DNA from: Candidatus Omnitrophota bacterium
GTDB lineage: Bacteria > Omnitrophota > Gorgyraeia > Duberdicusellales > 4484-171
Assembly: GCA_014728785.1 (NCBI GenBank)
Contig: WJKZ01000117.1
Coordinates: 1-11,454, forward strand
Direction of reading: 5' to 3'
Length of the DNA: 11,454 nt
Notes under the pieces: generated by a model
The model's database searches: none
What the model saw: only the letters and a program-made list of their open reading frames with translations
What the model was told of the DNA's origin: nothing
Shown: one piece after another, positions 6,563-11,454 of the stretch
Numbering within the stretch: the first letter of the stretch is position 1
How the letters are laid out: each line of letters opens with the position of its first letter
Position numbers and translations under genes: made by a program

Positions 6563-8095
6563 GCCAAAGAGACGGCAGGAAAAACTGTTTTTTCTTCTCA
6601 TAATATATTTTTGTTTCTTGTACTTTTAGCAGCGGGTGTCTTGCGTCTGTGGAAGCTGGGTAAATGGGACTTCTGGTACGATGAAGCCCATACACTTCTT
6701 TTTGCCGGAGAGCCCCAGAGGTTTTCGTTTTTGTGGCCTAATTCTTTTTTGTTTGATTTAGGCATAATGCGTAACTGGCTCTATCTTTCCGATAACAGCG
6801 AATTCATGCTGAGAATTCCCTCTGTTTTTTTCAGTATAGTTTCTCTGTTTGTGTTATACAAGTTTACGCGCCTTATGTACAATCGGAAAATCGCCCTTAT
6901 TGCCGTATCCATTTTGGCGTTCTCTCCTTTTCATATCCACTATTCACAGGAAATACGTTGTTATTCCTTGCTGGTCTTGCTCACTCTGCTGGCTGCCTAT
7001 TTTCTGGTTTTGACCCTGAAAGAGGATAAAATAAGATACTGGCTTATTTTTGTTATTTTCTGCCTTCTAAGCTTGCTTACTCATTATATTTTCTTGTTGA
7101 GTGTAGTGTCTTCTCTGTTCATTATTTTTGTAGAAAGGAGGTCTCTTGGCAGACACTGGATAATTTATTTTATTTCGGTTTCAGCGGCGGCCATTGGCTT
7201 TTTTCCGATTTTATTTAAGGATTTAGGCTATATAGGTAACGTTTCCTGGATAGAAGAACCCTCTCTTGAGTCCCTTTTTATTACTTTCCAGAATTTTAAT
7301 TTAGGTTACCACGCAAATACCTTGCTTTACCTGTTATCTGTTTTTGTATTTTTGCCCCCTTTATTTTCCGCTCTGCTTAAATACAGGCAGGATAAAGATA
7401 ACCTGTTTATCCTGAGTGCTTTTTTATTTTTGCCTTTAATGATGCTCTTTATTATTTCTCTCGGGTCTTCTTTGTACCTGAGCAGGTATATATTCTATCT
7501 CTTGCCCTTTTATTATATTATTATCGCCAAAGGTTTATATAGTTTAAGCCCTTTGTTGAGAAGGTTGTTTCTTTCGGCTGTCTTCATTTTATTTTTCCTT
7601 TCGCTTTATAATTATTACGACAACACAATTCCCGCCCCTCTTAAATATCATCAGGGAGTGCACGAAAAGAGAAATATCAAGCCGGCCGTTGATTATATTA
7701 TAGAAAATTATAAACAGGGCGACATTATTGCCCACGCTAACCTGGCTACAATATGTCCTTTTTTGTGGTACATGGAAACTTCACCCTACTACAGGGGCCA
7801 ACTTACCTTCAATTTACAATATGTTTTTTTTATCCCTTCCTGTATTTCTCCCTGGGCGAGGTATTCTCTCAGAGAGAGTCCGGTATGTTTAAATCTGAAG
7901 GACAAAGATTTGGTTAAAGTGTTCGGCCAGCGCCGCCTCTGGCTAGTAGCGTCCGGCTGGTCGCCCGAAGAAGAAATTACGGGTAATTCATTGGCGGTTT
8001 TAAATTACCTCAAACCAAGATACGGTAATCTGGACCGTAAAATTGTTGAGGGAATTTACCTCAGTCTTTACACCCTGGAAAAAAATAAAAATTGA
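6560..8095 (+). CDS. Multi-pass membrane glycosyltransferase, GT39/ArnT-like (PMT superfamily)
   Basis: The 511-residue protein has a first membrane segment at about 15-31 followed by the hallmark WYDE (39-42), whose acidic pair is the catalytic or metal-binding site in the first outer loop of GT-C enzymes. It then shows a SPFHIHYSQEIRCYSLL segment (122-138), typical of GT39-like proteins, and roughly nine or more further hydrophobic helices up to about residue 350. A soluble C-terminal domain of about 150 residues follows, presumably extracytoplasmic. These enzymes use polyprenyl-phosphate-linked sugars to glycosylate lipids, glycans or proteins on the outer face of the inner membrane. Two in-frame stops (TGA 6551-6553 and TAG 6557-6559, directly before ATG) fix the start. 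The nearest Shine-Dalgarno-like run, AAGGAGA at 6527-6533, is 26 bases away, which is too far for usual spacing. Acceptor and sugar are unknown. It is the only membrane enzyme of the block and could perform the final transfer. Confidence 0.88.
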   Translation: MAKETAGKTVFSSHNIFLFLVLLAAGVLRLWKLGKWDFWYDEAHTLLFAGEPQRFSFLWPNSFLFDLGIMRNWLYLSDNSEFMLRIPSVFFSIVSLFVLYKFTRLMYNRKIALIAVSILAFSPFHIHYSQEIRCYSLLVLLTLLAAYFLVLTLKEDKIRYWLIFVIFCLLSLLTHYIFLLSVVSSLFIIFVERRSLGRHWIIYFISVSAAAIGFFPILFKDLGYIGNVSWIEEPSLESLFITFQNFNLGYHANTLLYLLSVFVFLPPLFSALLKYRQDKDNLFILSAFLFLPLMMLFIISLGSSLYLSRYIFYLLPFYYIIIAKGLYSLSPLLRRLFLSAVFILFFLSLYNYYDNTIPAPLKYHQGVHEKRNIKPAVDYIIENYKQGDIIAHANLATICPFLWYMETSPYYRGQLTFNLQYVFFIPSCISPWARYSLRESPVCLNLKDKDLVKVFGQRRLWLVASGWSPEEEITGNSLAVLNYLKPRYGNLDRKIVEGIYLSLYTLEKNKN

Positions 8096-8114
8096 GAAAT
8101 CCATCTTTGGTTTT

Positions 8115-8154
8115 AGGCAGTATCCCGCTTTTTAAACACATAAGATTTTAGATG
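8115..8154 (+). repeat. Imperfect direct repeat, right copy, ending at a start codon
   Basis: This copy reads AGGCAGTA, seven variable bases, TTTTAAACACATA (8130-8142), two bases (AG), then ATTTTAG joined to ATG 8152. It fills most of the 56-base gap before the cobalamin radical SAM gene, one of the two largest gaps in the window. It matches the left copy at 6520-6562 block for block. No Shine-Dalgarno motif lies at normal spacing in it. Confidence 0.7.
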
Positions 8155-9702
8155 AAAGTAGTTTTTGTTAATCCTGTAATCGACCCCCATGTTAATCCCG
8201 GCCTGATTTATGTGATGACCGCCGTTGAAAAGGAGCATCAGATTAAACTTCTGGATTTTGCCCATCACTATACTAATTACCGTTCCTATATTCACGAACA
8301 ACTTGATTTCAGGCCCGATGTAATAGCTGTTACCGCTAATAGCTTCAGCTTTGCCTATGGGCTGGAGGTAACTAAAGTCATAAAACAGATTCATCCTAAG
8401 GCTCTTTCGATTTTCGGGGGCATGCAGCCCACACTTCTTCCCGAGGAAACCATATCAAACCCTTTAGTAGATGCTATATGCATAGGGGAGGGTGAAGTTT
8501 CCCTGCCGGAATTTCTCCACAAGCTTCAAAGCGGCAAGGAGCCTGTGGTTGAGGGGATGTGGTTTAAAAAAGCAGGAAAAACGGTTAAAACTTCTTTGCG
8601 TCCTTTTTTTCCCGATTTAGACAAGTTATTTTTTCCTAATTGGGACCATTACAATATAGAAGATTATTTTGCAACGAATATGCATTTATACCGTGGTCTA
8701 ATGCATCTTATATCCAGGGGGTGCCCTTACAGTTGCAGTTACTGCTCGGAGAAAATCATAAGAGAAAAGATTCCCGGTAAATATTACCGGGTAAGGAGCC
8801 CCGGGAATATAATCGAGGAGGTAAAACACAACAAAAGAAAATATTTCCACAGAGGTCTGCGCGGGGTGTCTCTTTTTGCTTTAACTTTCGGTTTAGAGGA
8901 TTCTTTTGTCGAAGAGTTTTGTTTCCGTTATAAACAGGAAGGACTTCATAGGGAAATGCCCTGGAGCTTTCAGACCCGGATAGATAAAATAACCGAAAAA
9001 AAAGTCAGGATGGTGGCGGAAGCCGGCTGTGCTCTCATCGCCTTCGGTATTGAATCGGGTGACGATATGATGCGTAACCAGGTGTATAAAAAAAATTTCA
9101 GCCGGGAACAGATTTTTAAGGCAGTGAGCCTCCTGCGGGAGTATAATATAATATGGAGTACAAATATTATAATCGGCGGCCCCGGCGAGACAAAGATGAG
9201 CATTGAAAATTCTTTTAAATTGCTTGATGAGTTAAAGCCTAACAAGAGGTATTTTTTCTTTTACCAGCCGCTGCCCTTGACCGAGTTGTCCGGGGGAAAG
9301 AAAAAAATGAATTTCGATGATGTTTGCGGTTTCTGGAATGTACCGCGTACCGGTACGGGGAAGCTAAGCTTATCCTGTTTAAAAAGAATAAAATGGAAAA
9401 TTTTTCTTGAAGAATTTTTAAGGATAGTAAAAAAGGGCTTCGGGTTAAGAGGGGTTCTGTTTTTTTGGGATTTCTTGAAGTTTATCTTTGGGGTGAAAGG
9501 GAGCCGTATTCACCCCCTGAAGCATCCTTACTCTCTTATGGAACTGGGCCAGAGAAAAGTCGACAGGCTGGATTTCTTAAACCAGCGTCTTGTATTTTTC
9601 AGGCGCTATTTCCAGCCGGAAGATATCAATCCAGAGGAAATAAAAATATTATATGAAGATAATAGCACCTTTTTCGGAAGCGAGAGAGATCATCCCTCTT
9701 AA
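8152..9702 (+). CDS. Radical SAM enzyme with N-terminal cobalamin-binding domain
   Basis: The 516-residue protein has a Rossmann-like B12-binding domain over roughly residues 1-140. Its signs are MKVVFVNP at the start, DVIAVTANS (56-64), FGGMQPTLLPEE (88-99) and ICIGEGEVSLPEF (109-121). The radical SAM motif follows as GC191-x3-C195-x2-C198, with later SAM-site features FGIESGDD (about 297-304) and IIIGGPGET (338-346). The order and spacing are those of the large class B family that includes cobalamin-dependent methylases, cyclases and ring-contracting enzymes. The classical DxHxxG cobalamin ligand motif is absent (D35 and H38 lie near that position), as is common in this family. About 120 residues after the core are not recognisable. 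Likely chemistry is methylation of an unactivated carbon or another radical rearrangement. The start is fixed by an in-frame TAG directly before ATG 8152. Its 3' end overlaps the following U32 gene by 50 bases. Confidence 0.93.
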   Translation: MKVVFVNPVIDPHVNPGLIYVMTAVEKEHQIKLLDFAHHYTNYRSYIHEQLDFRPDVIAVTANSFSFAYGLEVTKVIKQIHPKALSIFGGMQPTLLPEETISNPLVDAICIGEGEVSLPEFLHKLQSGKEPVVEGMWFKKAGKTVKTSLRPFFPDLDKLFFPNWDHYNIEDYFATNMHLYRGLMHLISRGCPYSCSYCSEKIIREKIPGKYYRVRSPGNIIEEVKHNKRKYFHRGLRGVSLFALTFGLEDSFVEEFCFRYKQEGLHREMPWSFQTRIDKITEKKVRMVAEAGCALIAFGIESGDDMMRNQVYKKNFSREQIFKAVSLLREYNIIWSTNIIIGGPGETKMSIENSFKLLDELKPNKRYFFFYQPLPLTELSGGKKKMNFDDVCGFWNVPRTGTGKLSLSCLKRIKWKIFLEEFLRIVKKGFGLRGVLFFWDFLKFIFGVKGSRIHPLKHPYSLMELGQRKVDRLDFLNQRLVFFRRYFQPEDINPEEIKILYEDNSTFFGSERDHPS

Positions 9703-10687
9703 AAAGGCCGGGGCCGACGAATTGTATTGCGGTTTCTGGCCTTCCGAGTTCGTAAAAGAAAAAGGTATTCTTTGCGCAGCAAACCGCCGCTATGGCCGCC
9801 GGGCCAATTTTGTTAATCCCGGCGATTTAAGCTCGGCTCTTGCGGCAGCCGCGGATAATGGCATTGGCGTCAGCGTCGTTTTAAATGAATTCTATTCCCC
9901 TTCCCAATACGAACTTATTCTTAAAGTTGTGGGCAAGTTAGTAAATCTCAATCCGGACAGCCTTATCGTCTCAGATCTCGGCCTCGTTACTCACCTCAGG
10001 TCATATTTCCCCCGCCTTAAGTTGATAATGAGTGTTATGGGGACCACCTTTAATTCTTACGCCGCTCAATTTTACGGGGAGTTAGGTATCCTCAGGATTG
10101 TATTGCCCAGAAGAGTTCCTTTAAGCACTATAAAAAAGATACGGGAAGCTAATCCGGAGCTTCAGTTTGAAAGTATAATTCTTAACATGGGCTGTCCTAA
10201 TATCGACGGTTTTTGCGGCTTCCAGCATGGCCTGGGATTTTTGCCTCACAAGAGGTTTAAAAGACTTGTTGAAAGAATTCCCTTAAATTTTGCCCTTAAT
10301 TACCTCCCTCTTTTTCTTAGCAACAGTTTACTTGAGCATATCAACACCAAAAATCTGGGCTGCTCGCTTAATTACCGTCTTCTTGATTCGAATGCAGTAT
10401 CCCGGCTAAAAGAAGAGGGGCTGAGGCTGGAATCCCGTTTTTCACATAACTTTTTTGCCTGTGGCGTATGCAGACTGCCTCTTTTGAGAGAAAGCGGCGT
10501 AGAGTATTTAAAAATAGCCGGCAGAGGTAATCCTCTGCAGAAAAAAATCAAGGATATTAAATTTTTAAAAAGAGCGTTGGATATTTTTGAATCCGGGAAG
10601 CCAGGGTTTGAGGAAAATTGTAGAAACCTGCGTAAAGATATACTGGGAATTAAATGCAGGGACCAGGATTGCTACTATGTGCGGTGA
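9653..10687 (+). CDS. U32 family protein (COG0826), probable Fe-S oxygen-independent hydroxylase subunit
   Basis: The 344-residue protein has the standard U32 opening MKIIAPF followed by KKAGADELYCG (17-27). The signature region E173-x7-C181-x4-G186-x-C188 aligns position for position with the PROSITE-type U32 signature (E-x7-C-x4-G-x-C). The closing motif GVEYLKIAGRG (282-292) is also typical. Further cysteines at 270 and 273, and at 323, 335 and 340, can complete one or more Fe-S sites. U32 proteins were named as peptidases, but UbiU/UbiV, TrhP and RlhA perform O2-independent hydroxylation of quinone precursors, tRNA and rRNA. A comparable role here is inferred. The start gives the canonical N-terminus although it lies 50 bases inside the preceding gene; AGAGGA at 9633-9638 is a weak, distant ribosome site. 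The length is close to that of UbiU. It is followed by a shorter related partner, a UbiU/UbiV-like arrangement. Confidence 0.9.
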   Translation: MKIIAPFSEAREIIPLKKAGADELYCGFWPSEFVKEKGILCAANRRYGRRANFVNPGDLSSALAAAADNGIGVSVVLNEFYSPSQYELILKVVGKLVNLNPDSLIVSDLGLVTHLRSYFPRLKLIMSVMGTTFNSYAAQFYGELGILRIVLPRRVPLSTIKKIREANPELQFESIILNMGCPNIDGFCGFQHGLGFLPHKRFKRLVERIPLNFALNYLPLFLSNSLLEHINTKNLGCSLNYRLLDSNAVSRLKEEGLRLESRFSHNFFACGVCRLPLLRESGVEYLKIAGRGNPLQKKIKDIKFLKRALDIFESGKPGFEENCRNLRKDILGIKCRDQDCYYVR

Positions 10688-10692
10688 TTCGT

Positions 10693-11454
10693 ATGAGTGA
10701 AAAGGCATTATTTATAAAAGAGATTAAGGAGTTAAGTTTATGGGAGAAGGGTTATTCCCGCATATATTTCGGCGATGAGTTCTGTTCTCACCTTCTGCCC
10801 GGCTTGAAAGACTTAAAAGAGTTAGAGGAGTTTGTATCCTCCAGGAATTTAAAATTTACTCTGGTCACCCCGTTTTTAGAAGAATACGCCCTCCAGGGGT
10901 TTGAGAGTTTACTACAAAATATACCTGAGGGTTTGAGGGGTTGTGAGGTAGTCCTGAATGACTGGGCAACTCTTAAAATGTGCCGTAAATTCGGCTTTAA
11001 GCCGGTTCTGGGCCGCCTTCTTACCAGGCAAAAACAGGACCCCAGGCTTTACGGTTTAAAAAAATACTTTAATAGAGAGGAGGTGGATTATATATGCCAG
11101 CCGGCCCTGAACAGGGATTTTCTTAAATTTTTAGCTCTCCGGGGTATCGGGCGTATTGAATTGAACCCGGTTTTACAGGGAATAAAAATAGAGCAGGATT
11201 TAGAAGATTTTTCTTTATCGCTTTATTATCCCTATGGCTATATTACTACATCGAATGATTGTTTTTTTGCAAAAGAGGAAAAAAAATGTTTTAATAATTG
11301 CGTGGGAGCGTTTTGTCTTGGAGCCCCGTCTTTTCCGGTAAGAGTCTTTTTAAAAGGTAACACTCTTTTTTTCAGGAACGGCTCGCGCCCCGAAGATATA
11401 ATTTCCGGAAACTTTGATGTAAGGGTAATTGTTCAACCGGACAGCTGGTTTTAT
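10693..11454 (+). CDS. U32-like partner protein with four clustered cysteines (partial at window end)
   Basis: An open frame runs from ATG 10693 to the last base without a stop, 254 codons so far. An in-frame GTG at 10684 overlaps the previous stop, but ATG is preferred because GGTGA (10683-10687) lies five bases before it. The protein looks barrel-like, with repeated strand-helix units: RIYFGDEF (23-30), KFTLVTPFLEEY (54-65), GCEVVLNDWATLKM (83-96) and RIELNPV (154-160). It then has SLYYPYGYITTSNDC (176-190) and the cysteine set C190-x8-C199-x3-C203-x4-C208. This order, with a strand, Y-P-Y and then four cysteines, resembles the smaller U32-superfamily subunits such as UbiV, in which four cysteines hold a [4Fe-4S] cluster. 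Superfamily membership is inferred from this and from the adjacent unmistakable U32 gene, five bases upstream. Its C-terminus is outside the window, so its full length is unknown. Confidence 0.65.
   Translation, partial: MSEKALFIKEIKELSLWEKGYSRIYFGDEFCSHLLPGLKDLKELEEFVSSRNLKFTLVTPFLEEYALQGFESLLQNIPEGLRGCEVVLNDWATLKMCRKFGFKPVLGRLLTRQKQDPRLYGLKKYFNREEVDYICQPALNRDFLKFLALRGIGRIELNPVLQGIKIEQDLEDFSLSLYYPYGYITTSNDCFFAKEEKKCFNNCVGAFCLGAPSFPVRVFLKGNTLFFRNGSRPEDIISGNFDVRVIVQPDSWFY

Noticed and set aside
6276..6695. 139-codon open frame on the minus strand
   Set aside because: It runs antisense across the end of the ligase and the start of the glycosyltransferase, both of which have strong family motifs. 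The antisense translation has no recognisable domain.
8113..8394. 93-codon open frame on the minus strand over the gap before the cobalamin radical SAM gene
   Set aside because: Most of it is antisense to the well-supported B12-binding domain. It has no family features and would be the only minus-strand gene in the window.
8773..8791. Perfect 8-base stem (CCCGGTAA/TTACCGGG) with a 3-base loop
   Set aside because: It is in the middle of the cobalamin radical SAM gene just after the cluster motif, with no T-tract. It is most simply a coincidence of coding sequence.
9346..9357. 12-base palindrome CGTACCGGTACG
   Set aside because: It is a short intragenic palindrome in the radical SAM gene with no second copy noticed and no operator-like context.
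9465..9656. 63-codon + strand frame inside the cobalamin radical SAM gene
   Set aside because: It is an out-of-frame shadow of the C-terminal region, with proline- and serine-rich composition and no ribosome site.
10521..10538. Stem GCAGAGG/CCTCTGC followed by a run of A, terminator-like at first sight
   Set aside because: The tract after the hairpin on the + strand is A, not T, and the sequence encodes the end of the conserved LKIAGRG motif region of the U32 protein. The next gene continues 150 bases downstream in the same operon.

Overview
The window is an almost gap-free, single-strand (+) gene block: nine complete genes and a tenth that runs off the right edge. Intergenic spaces are at most about 56 bases, and no gene lies on the other strand. 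No promoter, terminator, RNA gene, CRISPR array or transposase is visible, so the window looks like the interior of one long operon. The genes are bacterial in character (WecD-like acetyltransferase, CapK/PaaK-type ligase, ArnT/PMT-type membrane glycosyltransferase). Gene content rich in Fe-S and radical-SAM enzymes suggests an anaerobe from an uncultured lineage. An Omnitrophota-like bacterium would fit, but that is only an impression from protein style.

Layout. (1) 52-771: class I SAM methyltransferase. (2) 776-1948 and 1951-3054: two tandem, mutually related proteins that resemble the peptidase-U32 (COG0826) TIM-barrel superfamily, each with an added C-terminal four-cysteine motif. (3) 3108-4100: WecD-like GNAT acyltransferase. 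(4) 4114-5169: radical SAM/SPASM enzyme. (5) 5173-6528: AMP-forming ligase of the phenylacetate-CoA ligase/CapK family. (6) 6560-8095: multi-pass glycosyltransferase of the GT39/ArnT-like superfamily. (7) 8152-9702: cobalamin-binding-domain radical SAM enzyme. (8) 9653-10687 and 10693-end: a clear U32-family protein followed by a shorter cysteine-bearing U32-like partner.

How they may work together (inference). Characterised U32 proteins (UbiU/UbiV, TrhP, RlhA) are Fe-S proteins that carry out O2-independent hydroxylations, and UbiU/UbiV act as a heterodimer. Here two adjacent U32-like pairs sit with two different radical SAM enzymes, an acid-activating ligase, an N-acyltransferase, a methyltransferase and a membrane glycosyltransferase. 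That is the toolkit of an oxygen-independent pathway that activates, oxidises, methylates, acylates and finally glycosylates a small molecule, lipid or cell-surface glycan. No precursor peptide, carrier protein or known pathway marker identifies the product.

A further structural point is an imperfect direct repeat of about 40 bases that ends at the start codons of both the glycosyltransferase gene and the cobalamin radical SAM gene. It brackets the glycosyltransferase gene like a cassette.
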